This document shows, in pieces, positions 1-11,128 of a stretch of DNA of 64,000 nt (position 1 is its first letter; the number at the start of each line of letters is the position of its first letter). The stretch is from Malania oleifera (lineage: Eukaryota > Streptophyta > Magnoliopsida > Santalales > Ximeniaceae), in assembly GCF_029873635.1 (NCBI RefSeq), contig NC_080422.1:13361936-13425935 (forward strand). The letters run 5' to 3'. The notes under the pieces are model-generated. The model was not told where the DNA came from and did no database searches. It worked only from the letters and a program-made list of their open reading frames with translations. A program made the position numbers and the translations under genes.

Positions 1-1100
1 TCTCCAATTTTTTTTAGAAAAATAATTTTCCCTCGCCGTCTCTTATCCTTTAGAGTCAATTTGTGCTGCTCGTGTCGTAGTTATTTTTTCCACACATGGC
101 ATTTTTGGTAGTGTAGCATGTGCTTATTGTCGTAGTTCGCAGTTATTAATGCAGTTGGACGTTGTGGTTGAAAAGAGATTACGGTGAAAAGAAAATGCAA
201 CAAGGACTTGAATTTAGATTTGTATTGAATTTGGATAAGATACAATATAAAATTGTGTTGAAATTTATTAAAATTTACACAAGTTTATATTTAAGGTTCG
301 AAATTCATGCTCTCAAACACAATTTTAAATCATTTGTATATAGTTGATTTTTGCAATCTGTAAAGTTCAATTTAATTTAATTTTTTGTTTTTAAGGGTAT
401 TTGCAAAACCGATACCAAACACAAATTAACATTCATTAAATGCTTAACCTCCATTTGGATCAATGATTTTCTTTTAAGAAAAAGAAAATAAAAATAAACT
501 TGACATTTTTCTCTATATAAAATGCTATTAAATATAAAAATAATTTTTTTAATATGACTAAAAATGAAAAAAAAGTTAATGACCTCTAAAATTGATTTTT
601 TATTTATTTATTGATATTCGATATATTTTAATCTTTTCACTTTTTTTTTAATAATTAAACTTAAAATTTTTTAATTTGGTCTATTTTCATTTTTTCTAAT
701 ATTTGTTAAAGTTTCCAATATAGTCCAAATTAAATTGTTAAAATTTTAATTGTAACCTTTTAAACTATTAAATTGAACACAAATTCAAACTGTTAAATAA
801 AAAACACACAAAGTTAGTCTATTTTTTTTTTAAAAAAGTTTCGATGATCTCTGCGTGTGTGTATATTTTTTGTTGTTGCGAAAATCATATCATGTGAGTT
901 TGTGTGATGTCATGTTTTTGCCATCTGAGTTTGTGTGATGTTACTTATTTATGTGACACAATTTTAGTAAAGATAATAAATACCCGAGACATGTAAGTCG
1001 TACAATTTTATGACTTGTTTGGTTCGGTAGAATAGTTATTCATTAAAATAAGATAAAATATAGTTTAAATTTTGTAAATCAAGAGAATAGGTTTTTTTTT
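1..1100. other. AT-rich intergenic DNA
   Basis: No coding feature is supported. Short open frames here are AT-rich and match no family I know. A copy of a dispersed MITE-like repeat lies at about 188-320 and is listed separately. The rest is A/T runs and simple sequence. Confidence 0.6.
188..325 (+). repeat. MITE-like dispersed repeat, copy 1
   Basis: The core reads as gaatttagatttgtattgaa, followed by a variant of aagatacaatataaaatt and then by a gaaattcatgctctcaaaca end. Related copies occur at about 4870-5005, 6418-6548 and, inverted, 6155-6280. Such GAATTTAGATTTG repeats ending in a 'mostly T, then GAATTCATGC' edge are common small non-coding plant repeats. I see no coding capacity. Exact ends are not defined. 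Confidence 0.45.
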
Positions 1101-1527
1101 TGCTAAAAAGGGTGGTACCTCTATTTATTTATTAATATACCCTCACTTTTGGCGGAGGAATACCGTGGTTACAAGATAAGTAAAAGGGAGATTACAGAAA
1201 AATAAAACAAAACCTTCCAAAAAACAACACTAGCAACCAACCAAGTAAGGACAACAAAACTAAATATTACTAACAAAGAAGACAAAAACATAAGCACAAC
1301 TAAAAACAAATCAAAATTCACCAAACAAAACTCTAGAGTTGGACTAATGACGAATGGAAATGAGACTCCACCTATGTAATGATTCGAAGAATAATGATAT
1401 TTAAATAATAGAGAGGAAGGGAAATGGAAAATGTAACAGAAGGAGGCAGCAGACTTCGTTGATGAACGCTTCGCATTCATCGACGTCGTTGCATTTTGAG
1501 ATGTAATGACCAAGAAAATTTATCAGG

Positions 1528-1722
1528 TCCTCGTCGATGAACACAGGGGATTCGTCGACGAGGATATAAGAGGGTCTCGTCGACGAAGACAAGTTTCGTC
1601 AACGAGAAGATATCGAGAGAAGATTTTGGGGAAATCTGAAATTCGTCGTCAAAGGTGTAGGTTCGTCGACGAACTTTCTATAGGACTCATTGATGAGATG
1701 ACGTGTCTCGTCGACGAATCTA
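1528..1722. repeat. Array of TCGTCGACGA palindromes in LTR U3
   Basis: About eight units of the form (C/T)TCGTCGACGA(A/G) occur within 195 bp. Most variants are single C-to-T or G-to-A changes, such as TCGTCGATGA, TCGTCAACGA and TCATTGATGA. The array ends five bases before a TATAAATA box. It is likely part of the LTR upstream promoter; its function is not known. Confidence 0.75.
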
Positions 1723-1726
1723 GTCG

Positions 1727-1734
1727 TATAAATA
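1727..1734 (+). promoter_or_regulatory. LTR TATA box
   Basis: TATAAATA sits directly downstream of the palindrome array and upstream of a CT-rich leader (about 1768-1815), the usual U3/R arrangement of an LTR promoter. It is seen in sequence only; activity is inferred. Confidence 0.5.
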
Positions 1735-3639
1735 ACCCAAAACTCAGATTTAAACGCAGAAATTAAGAAAAATCACTCCCTCTCTCTCTCCCTTCGATTT
1801 TTCTCTCCCCTCTCCTCAATTTCGATTCCGTTGTTCGTCGGATCAATGATCTGAAGCCACCACGATGCTCTTAGGGAAGTTCTCTCCAAATCTGTCAAAG
1901 CGGATCGTTAGTGGAAGCGAGTTGAAATTCATCCCTAGGTTGAGGTAAAACTTTTTATGTCAAATTTGATCTTTTCGTAGTTATAGGAAATGATACTTAC
2001 GTAAAAATATTGAAATTTAGTTTTGTGAATTGTTGGTTTCAGAGTGTTGCTCGGGGAACCCTGCGGGTGCAGAATGAGTAGATTTTTAGGGGGGGTTTCT
2101 TTTCAGTATTAGGTAAGGGAATAAACTAAAGCAATTATTTTCCATACAAATTATTATTATTTATCAGTAAATTTATTTTCAGGAAAACATGTTTTATATT
2201 TGTATATTATGAAGGAAATACACATTTAGGGAAAATACTGCTATTATGTTGAAATGTATATATATGTATGAGATGTCAAAAATTATGATTTTAGAATATA
2301 AAGTATGATTTTATGCAGCAAATGTATGACATGAATATTACTTTACGTGAGAAGTATTATGATATGATTATGTTATGAATGAAGCATGTTTTCAGGAATA
2401 TGAAATATTACAGTACAAAATGATGTTGAAAATACATGATAATTGATTTATTATTCAGAATGATATGTATGAGATATTCGGCGCAAGGCCGTGATTGATA
2501 GCTGGCGCGAGGCCATGTTTTACGTATAATTTGGGCGCGAGGCCGTATTTATGAAATTATACAAATGCTATCAATCTATTTATGTTAAATGTTATATTAT
2601 CATGTACTATATGTTGTCAGAATCCGGATATTAGTTTAGTTCAGTTTCAGGAGTACGGTACCGTAGCTTATAGATCAGATACCTATGATCAAATTGGTGC
2701 TAACCACCCCACGAGGGGGTGAGAGATGGATAATCGATGTGGCTTTCAGTGTAGAGTGTAGACGTCCACCTAGTAGTCCAGACCAGGGTGCAACAGGCCC
2801 ATCGTACTTACAGACATTTTTGACTCGGTAGTGGTCGGCCAGCCATTGTCGAGTTCCGCCTTCGGGCTGCACAATCCGTCATGGAGGGTAATATATGACA
2901 TCAGCTAACTATTTATCTTGGGTATGTTTTTAGTATTATTAGTTATATCAGACAGTTATGATTAGTATGATTTATTAGAAATATGAAAGTATACGTTTTT
3001 GTAGTTATTAAATGATGAATGATTTCTGGTATGAAGATTGTACTGTATATTTATATTATCATTAAGTATTCATGTTGCCACACTTCTATATTTAGTTTAT
3101 TTTTCCTTATTGAGAAGTGTCTCACCCCCGAATATTAAATGATTTTCAGGAAACGCAGAAGGACCAGCGGGTCGTGGCCGCCGTTGAGTTTATTGAGTTA
3201 CCCGCTCGGAGGGCAAGTGTTGTGTTAGGATCAATGATTTTTATTGTAGGATTCTAGGAAATACTTTTTGGTGTTTTTGGGTATTTTGGAGATTGTATAT
3301 AAATGCAGAACGTGATGAATTATAATTAACTTTAGTATTATGTATTTTATGGTTTTGAGAATGTGATTTATATTTACTGCTGCTTAAGTTTCCGCTGTCA
3401 ATGACATGTGTCCTTGTTACCCACGGGTTCGGGTTGACTATTTTATTTATTATGCTTATATTATATGAGTATATAAGCAGGTCGTTACAACCTATCCATC
3501 CGGAGAATACCTTTCAGTTAACGTGGTAGAACATTGTTTCTCATTTCTCCTTCTTTAGTAAGAAAATCAGCCGCACTATTGACTTCCCTATATTGATGCA
3601 TCACCATGACGTTCACTCCTGAATAGTTGTTATTATATA

Positions 3640-4458
3640 TTCCTAATTATTTCATTCAACATATAAAAAGAAAAGAATAGACATTTCCATAATGAAATTT
3701 GGGAATAATGATTTCTTATCTATCCCTTATTAAATACTCATAAAATGTTTCATATTGTTATCTATTTTATAGTAACAACATAATTTAATGTACAAGTAAT
3801 CGCAATTAATCTATTCCTGAGAACATATATTTCGCAAATCAACTGTGATCTAAATTTTTGAATTTACATAAGCTTTGGAATACTTTGAATGAAAGGAACG
3901 AGTGAGAAGGGGTTTACCATTCCTCATACGTTGAGAGCAACATTTCCCCAATCAAACCCTTTGGTTCATATGGAAAACCCATTGCATTTTTCTTTTCTGG
4001 GGTAGGCAAGACGAACGTTGCTTTCTAAGCCCTAATCAATGCTTTTTGGCACACCCAAATGCGTCCTTGCCAATACTAACAGTAGTGTGAAATCATTGGC
4101 TGGGTTGCCAGCTTCTCAATTAATAATAATTAGTGGTGCTGGTTAAGGAGAAGATTAGTTAAATGCTATTTTCTTCAAAGTATCATGATTTTCTTTTTCT
4201 TTTTTCCTACCCAAGGCTCATTGGCTCTGGATTATACAATCAGAGGTGAACCATCTCCTTTTATTTTATTTTATCTTTCTAATTTTAATTTTAATTTTTT
4301 TATTTTTAAATTTGAACTCGAGACTGTAAATATCGAAATCCTAAATTCTAAGTCTACATTTGATGTAGACATAATTGATTTGTAGCACATTTACATAGTG
4401 TTAGCCTATTAGGCTGGCTGATTTTTCTCCATATTTTTTTTTTGTTTTTTTTTTAAAA

Positions 4459-4502
<44 letters not shown>

Positions 4503-4870
4503 TACAATTTTACTAATATTGTGCTTGAAAGCATAAATTTCACCAGTTGAATTTGTATTTGTGTGAATTTTTTATTTTAAAAAACGATGTCTGAAGTCTT
4601 TTGTATGCTGGACTAATCCATCGAAATAATGGGTCTGTTCCTCTACTCTTGTCTACCTAATTGCTAAGGTATCTTCTCAAATTGAAAGTCATAACCGCAA
4701 AACTCGAATTCTACCCATTTAACAAGGAGAATCTTGAATTTACTATCAAAGTCACACCCTTGTGTGAATTTATATGCAATTTAGTATAATCCTATATTAA
4801 TTTTTTTTTTAAAAAAAAATTCTACATAAATTCAAATTATTATTTAAAATCCAAACTCCCAGTATTGAGT
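3640..4870. other. Intergenic DNA with an ATT microsatellite
   Basis: No gene is supported. A (TTA)n microsatellite lies at about 4459-4501. The open frame at 4185-4385 is low-complexity F/N-rich sequence and is not credible as a gene. Confidence 0.6.
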
Positions 4871-5005
4871 TACCCCGTGTTGAGAGATTTTGATTTTGAA
4901 TTTGTATTGAATTTAGACAAGATGAAATATAAAATTATATTAAAATGTATTCAAATTTATCCAAATTCAAATAAAAGATATGATATTCATACTTCCAAAC
5001 ACAGC
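4870..5005 (+). repeat. MITE-like dispersed repeat, copy 2
   Basis: It shares gaatttgtattgaatttaga and an aagatgaaatataaaatta core with the copies at 188-325 and 6418-6548. It ends in gatattcatacttccaaaca. No coding potential. Confidence 0.45.
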
Positions 5006-5840
5006 ATAAGAGTATATTTATCTATGATAAATTAGCTTGTCATTGATTGATGTCAATGTTGATTGAATTGAATCCAAATCCCTAACTCTTGCATGAAATA
5101 GTCAAAAAGGGTGAAAATGAGTGTTTAGGGTTTTGAAAAAATTGTTTTGAAATTTTGGGAAAAAACTTGGAGGCAAATGCATTAATTGCATTTGCATTCA
5201 CTTTCTTAATTTCAATCCTTTAAATGATATAAAGACACACACAATTACAAGTAATATATATATAATAAGATAAAAGTGGGATTGCAGCGGAGTGATATTT
5301 CTCATTTTCACATTATCATGTTTGATCTCTCTCTCTCTCTCTTGACCGTACGGTTTGACCTTTCCTTCCATCTCTTGGAGGATGACTTCGCTAGCTAAGC
5401 CTAGCCGATTTCCCCTAATTTTAGTTCCAAAAATTATTAAATTTTTTTTTTTTTTTTATAAAAAAAACAGTGAGATTCACATATGATGAACATTTGTATA
5501 TTAAGTATATAGTTATATTAAAATGATTTGAAAATAAATAATTAAAATAAGAAAAGATAATGTTTTTACTTTTTTTTTTTTTTTCTTTTTCTAGCAAGTT
5601 AACATATTAATTTGAATCTTAAGAGGGGTAGAAAAGGAAAGGAAAATGATATAGTGGGTGAATTACTTCCTGACATATAGTTTAAGTTTAGTACGAGCTT
5701 TTCAATCTTATAAAGAAAAAGTAGAGATTTTATAAAAATTTATGATTGATAATAAAAATCGATATTACGTTATCATATTGTTAAAATAGAGTTATTTATG
5801 TTCTTAATTATCTTATAGGATAATTATGAAGGATAATTAA
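5006..5840. other. AT-rich intergenic DNA
   Basis: No coding or RNA feature is recognised. There is a short CT run at about 5328-5341 and several poly-T runs (about 5444-5458 and 5570-5584). Confidence 0.6.
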
Positions 5841-5978
5841 GGACATTTAGAAAGTGTAAAAGAAAAGGGGGAATTCACATATAGGGAGAGAGAGAGAGAG
5901 AATAGTTGTCCTATATAACTAAGAACATTTAAATAGTACAAAAAAGGAATTCACACATAGGTAGAGAGAAAAAAATAG

Positions 5979-6036
<58 letters not shown>

Positions 6037-6090
6037 ACATTTAAATAGTGCAAAAAAGGAATTCACACATAGGTAGAGAGAAAAAAATAG

Positions 6091-6123
<33 letters not shown>
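5840..6123 (+). repeat. Minisatellite, about 107-bp unit, about 2.5 copies
   Basis: The unit contains gaacatttaaatagtrcaaa, then ggaattcacacataggtaga, then an (AT)n run. Near-identical units occur at about 5926-6032 and 6033-6123, and a diverged unit starts near 5840. The embedded (AT)n at about 5981-6031 and 6095-6122 is the variable part. Confidence 0.8.
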
Positions 6124-6125
<2 letters not shown>

Positions 6126-6154
6126 TTTTTTAATCTATGTAAATATATTAACAC

Positions 6155-6280
6155 TATGTTTAGGAGTATGAATTTTAGATCTTGAATTTAGATTTAGGCA
6201 GATCTGAACAAATTTTAATATAACTTTATATTACATCTTATTTAAATTCAATAAAAATTCAAATTCAACACTTCTTCAAA
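6155..6280 (-). repeat. MITE-like dispersed repeat, copy 3 (inverted)
   Basis: The reverse complement matches the copies at 188-325, 4870-5005 and 6418-6548: a TTTGAATTTTTATTGAATTT start, an ATGTAATATAAAGTT core and an AAATTCATACTCCTAAACA end. Confidence 0.45.
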
Positions 6281-6417
6281 AAATATAGGATAAGTACAAC
6301 CAATGAACTACTCTTAATATTGTATTTTAATTAATGTGCTTGAGAGAATTGTGATATTAAACAACCAGCACACAACTCTTACACCATATTAGGATTTGAA
6401 AAGCGCATATCCTATGT

Positions 6418-6548
6418 TTGAGAGACCTTAGATTTGGATTTGTATTGGATTTTGATAAGATGTAATATAAAATTGCATTAAAATTTGTCTAAATCTACTC
6501 AAATCGAAATCGAAGGTCTGAAATTCATGCTTCCCAATGCAACTATAA
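6418..6548 (+). repeat. MITE-like dispersed repeat, copy 4
   Basis: It has the same core as copies 1-3 (gatttgtattggattttgat, then aagatgtaatataaaattg) and ends gaaattcatgcttcccaa. It lies 140 bp from the inverted copy 3, so the two form a loose inverted pair. Confidence 0.45.
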
Positions 6549-7439
6549 TATTTATTATTAGGTCAAGACTTGCGTTATATAATGAACAAAACTAGACACC
6601 CATAGTCATCCATAAAATCACCACTATTTTGATTCAAAGGGTATTGAGATTTAAGCCGCTCTCATTTATAGTTCAATGAAAATAAGAAAGAGACGAACAT
6701 TCCCACTTTCATTTATAGCTAAATTAATTATAACTAATATTATTCAAATTTTAAAACCAATGTAGAAAAGTTTGTAGACATCCATTGACTTACATCGATA
6801 TTTTTCAAGACAAAGGAGATTTATATTATCTTGTAGTAGGATACTTAGGGAAATGCCAACAATCAAGGAGGGGTAAAAAGATAAGTACATTGTATAATGT
6901 CAAGTATGTAAGGAACAACAAAATCAATAATCTTGTAAAGGGTATTGTGAAATGTAAAAATCTAGAAGGTAGCTACATGCAATGGACAATGTCACGTGTA
7001 GGGCAAGACAAATATACATAGACTAATTAAAAGTAATTTGAATATGTTTTATAGGTCTAAAAAGGTTCTAGAGATTATACCATTTATTATATTTTATTAT
7101 TTAGAAAGGAAACTTATTACATAATTTTTACGCATTCACATGCGATTATACGTCAGCATATCGTATTATGCAGATACCTGAATATCTTTAGTTATAATAA
7201 ATAATATTTAATTGAGAGTCTACTTACTTTAGTGAAGTAGGATGCCACTTTCAATAACAAGCTCCTATAGATAAACACTAGTTGTACATGCACATTATGT
7301 ACACTATACTACCTTAATTTACTACTTTTGGGAAATAATAAAGAAACTATACGTAATTTTTAAGGAATATTAATTTACTAATTTATCCATTAATAATGGT
7401 ATTTTAAGAGCAATATGACAAAAAGTTGCATATCGAAAA
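6549..7439. other. Intergenic DNA, nothing recognised
   Basis: AT-rich. The 78-codon open frame at 6785-7021 matches no family I know and has no supporting context, so it is not called. Confidence 0.5.
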
Positions 7440-7449
7440 CTACTTCATC

Positions 7450-7650
7450 TTTTGTAAGTTAATAATAGGTGTGGAAAAACGGGTTAACACGTTAGGTTTG
7501 AGCGGGTCATAAACAGGTGGGGTTAAACGGGTTTTGGTTCGAATTGATTCTTTTAATAACGGGTAACTAACATATAAACTCAAACCCGTCCATTTAATAA
7601 GCGGATCATAATATGGAGGGGGAAGTCTTTGTGGTTTTATGTGGGATGAG
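7450..7650. mobile_element. Possible hAT-like MITE fragment upstream of GL2
   Basis: The sequence holds several ACGGGTTAA / GCGGGTC / ACCCGTCC words in both orientations (7476-7520 and 7555-7600). This is the typical subterminal composition of plant hAT-type MITEs. I could not define terminal repeats or a target duplication, so the call is tentative. Confidence 0.3.
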
Positions 7651-8217
7651 GTTGGGTGGCTTCCCCAGACTAGGGACTGAATCAAGAAGAAACCATGCAT
7701 GTTCCTCTGCAAAAAGTGCTAATCCAATTCTGGATCTCACTGAACAGTGTAGGGCATGTTTATAGTTTTACTAATTAACGAAAGGTAAAATTACAAATTG
7801 AGAATATCAACCCCACCCACCCAAGTCTCTCCCAAAGTCATTGTTTAATGGACAAACGGTCACCTTGGCTCTAAATACTAATTGCCATAACCGCAATATA
7901 ATTAATGCACAAAAAAAGTAGGTGCCCCCAAACACACTCTAGCTAGCTAGCCAGCTACTCTGCAATTGAGCCTTTTATGAGGCAAGCCAGCCGCTAGCTA
8001 GCCATGTTTAGGCTCTGCTGAACCCTGGCTAATCCAGCTGCGCGCCATTTTAGCTCCAGAACTGAAAAAACCGTTGTGAGGAAGAGCTAGAAAAGCACAG
8101 AGAGAGAGAGAGAGAGAGAGTCAACTTGTAATTCTAAAAGTTAGTTGAGTCTTCGAATTCCCCCATCTGTTCCCTAATATCTAACAGTCAACTCCTACCA
8201 GCCCTTTTAGCTTCCTC

Positions 8218-8252
<35 letters not shown>

Positions 8253-8311
8253 TATACGCACAAAAACAATAGAGTTGCATCGTTTGTTTTATATCCTTAA
8301 ATCAAGCCGAC

Positions 8312-8343
<32 letters not shown>

Positions 8344-8412
8344 AAGAGAGGAGGAAGAGGTGTGCCTTAAAACAAGCACAGCCTCAGCGTGGTGGAAAGG
8401 CTCCAAACTGCC
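7651..8412 (+). promoter_or_regulatory. Upstream region and 5' leader of the GL2-like gene, CT/GA rich
   Basis: No other gene intervenes. GA and CT microsatellites occur at about 8100-8120, 8221-8251 and 8317-8342, just upstream of the start codon at 8413. GAGA-type tracts are known binding sites for plant BASIC PENTACYSTEINE factors, but their use here is inference. An AACCGCA word (about 7881) and ATTAATGCA (about 7895) loosely resemble MYB and HD-ZIP IV sites; I do not claim them. The transcription start is not visible. Confidence 0.5.
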
Positions 8413-9061
8413 ATGGGCGTCGACATGTCGAACCCTACTCCAGATTCCCGCACCAAAGACTTCTTCGCTTCACCTGCTCTCTCCCTCAGTCTCGTATTAC
8501 TCTTTCTATATCTTCATTTTCTGGCGTATCCTTATGGGTTTTGTTCATATGCTAATGTTTTTTTATGTCAATCTTGTTTCTGATGGAAGGCTGGTATTTT
8601 TCGGGATGCCGGGGCGGCGGCAGCAGCTGCGGCCACCAGCACAGAGGTGGAGGAAGGGGATGAAGGAAGCGGCGGAGGCGGAGGCGGAGGCGGTGGCCGG
8701 CGAGAAGATACTGTGGAGATTAGCAGCGAGAACTCTGGGCCTGCGAGATCGAGGTCGGACGATGATTTTGATGGTGAAGGAGAGAATGACGAGGATGGGG
8801 ATGGTGATAAGAGCAAGAAGAAGAAGAGGAAGAAGTATCACAGGCACACTGCTGAGCAAATCAGAGAAATGGAAGCGTACGGAAACTCTCTCCTCTCTCT
8901 CTCTCTCTCTCTCTAGTTGCATACTGGGTTAACCCAGAATAACAGCCGACCTGACTCAATCCATAGGATGAGCAGTGCACGTGAAGAACAGTGGAAGTAC
9001 ATTCATTAATGTGCGGTTGGTGCATGGAAAAGAAATGGTCTCAGAAAAAAGTCATATTGGG

Positions 9062-9123
<62 letters not shown>

Positions 9124-11096
9124 AAGGGATCAACGTTAAACTTGGGGTAATGGTAAGATCACTATGAGTTTGGTGGGGAGATCAATTAATTGGCTGTTTA
9201 ATGAGGAATGGGTTGTTTGTGTTTGTCATTTATCAACCTAATGGAGGCGAGAGCTTTATCGTGTTGTCTTCGGTCCAAAGTTTTAAGAAACTTAACTGAT
9301 GGCACACTACGAAACAAAGGAAGACAAAGATTGGTTAATTAAAAAGCTAAAAGCACCTTGAAAATTTCTTATCACAACTTCTTTTTCTTTTTTTTTCCTT
9401 TCAAAAATTAGTTCCATGTATGCTTATATCAGACGATACACACATAAATATACATAAACATATACACATACATATTCACATGTATGTATAATCATCTCCG
9501 CATGCAGCTTGCTTAATTTTTTTTTTTTTAGATGAAAAGCTAGCTGCAAGTGTGTCATTGTTGAACCCCATGCATCGTCTCAATATAACTAAAATGTTTC
9601 ATCCTAGATTCCTAATTAACTAATTAATTAATTATTTACGTGGGGAATGTTTAAATATAGAACAGGCTGTTTAAAGAGTCACCCCATCCAGATGAGAAGC
9701 AAAGACAGCAACTGAGCAAACAATTAGGCCTTGCTCCTAGGCAAGTCAAGTTCTGGTTTCAAAACCGCCGTACCCAAATCAAGGTACTTAATTTATTTTT
9801 CTATTTGTCTGTATGCATGCGTGCGTATAAGCATTTTCAACCATAGGTAATATATACCTAGCTAGTCAGTCAATGAAAGTTCTTGCTTCTGTATTTTTTT
9901 TTGATATTATGTGGTATATACTGTGTATAGTATTTTAATATAGGACAGCATGAAAATAAGTAAGCATGGTTTGGTTGACTAAGAAGAGACTGTGTGTGAG
10001 AGGGAGAGATCTTGAACACTCCTTTTTTTCATTTACTGGATTGTTAATGTGAATGAGGGGGATATATACATGCATGGGGTTTTGCAGGCCATACAGGAGC
10101 GCCACGAAAATTCTCTACTAAAATCTGAAATGGAAAAACTAAGAGAGGAAAACAAAGCAATGAGAGAAACTATTCAAAAGGCTTGTTGTCCCAACTGTGG
10201 CTTTGCTACCACCACCCGAGACGGTTCCCTCACAACTGAAGAACAACATCTCAGAATTGAAAATGCCAGACTCAAAGCAGAGGTTCAAATCAAAATCTAT
10301 ACATATACATAGATATGCACTTGCATACGTGTGCACACTGAAACTCTGCAGGTTGATATATATCACTTCTTGTGCAGGTTGAAAAACTCCGAGCTGCTGC
10401 AGGTAAACACCCTCCTGGAACAGCATCGCCAAGCTCTTCATGCTCAGCCGGAAACAACCAAGAGAACAGAAGCTCTTTGGATTTTTACACAGGGATATTT
10501 GGGCTTGAGAAGCCAAGAATAATGGAGATGGTTAATCAAGCGACAGAAGAGCTCAAGAGGATGGCTACTGCAGCAGGGGAGCCACTTTGGGTCAGAAGTG
10601 TGGAGACTGGTAGGGAGATTCTCAACTATGATGAGTATATGAAGGAGTTTGCTAGTGATCATCGGAATTCCAGCAAAGGCAGCAGCAGGCAACCGAAGCG
10701 AGCAATTGAGGCATCGAGAGAGACTGCAGTTGTGTTTGTGGATCTCCCACGATTAATTCAAAGTTTCATGGATGTGGTAATTAAGATAAATTAATTGCTG
10801 GGAACTGTAATTTTAATTGATGCATTAGAGAAGCATAGATGAGACAGTGTTCTGATGGAGGATTTTCCTTATAATTTTTTGGTTTGTGGTTTAGAATCAA
10901 TGGAAGGAAATGTTTCCGTGCCTGATCTCCAAGGCGGCAACTGTGGATGTTATCTGCAATGGTGAAGGCACAAATAGAAATGGGGCTGTACAATTGGTGA
11001 GTGCTTTCTGCAATCCCTCCATTCTATCCAATTTTTGGTAAGCTCGGATAAGAATTTCAGCAAAGAGAGGTACATAGATAAGGCAGTATAATGAAA

Positions 11097-11128
<32 letters not shown>

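Larger units (their letters stand above)
1502..3489 (+). mobile_element. Solo LTR, probably Ty3-gypsy type
   Basis: The segment starts TGTAATGACC and ends GGTCGTTACA, a short imperfect inverted terminus that also satisfies TG...CA. It lies inside a LINE remnant. No internal retroelement domain is attached. It carries an array of GTCGAC-centred palindromes (1528-1722), a TATAAATA box at 1727-1734, and three GGCGCGAGGCCGT-like units at about 2480-2545. I could not find a matching 5-bp target duplication (TGAGA on the left, ACCTA on the right), so the boundaries or the insertion history are uncertain. The gypsy assignment rests on the TGTRATGACC terminus, typical of Tekay/Del-like LTRs. Confidence 0.6.
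1100..3640 (-). mobile_element. Decayed LINE (non-LTR) 3' end, split by an LTR
   Basis: Read on the minus strand, about 3615-3490 encodes an RNase H C-terminal segment of the plant LINE type: a YREVNSAADFLTKEG-like motif, then a LPR...GILRMD-like tail. The minus-strand sequence at about 1500-1100 resembles a LINE 3' untranslated end, including ccacggtattcctccgcc followed by an aataaat-rich tail. The LTR at 1502-3489 lies between the two parts, so it probably inserted into the LINE. EN and RT domains are missing, so this is a truncated dead copy. Minus-strand open frames at 1169-1592 are 3' UTR, not genes. Confidence 0.55.

Noticed and set aside
8563-8932. Several long frames on both strands over GL2 exon 2
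   Set aside because: They are shadows of a GC-rich exon with Ala/Gly runs. The real frame is fixed by homeodomain and linker motifs.
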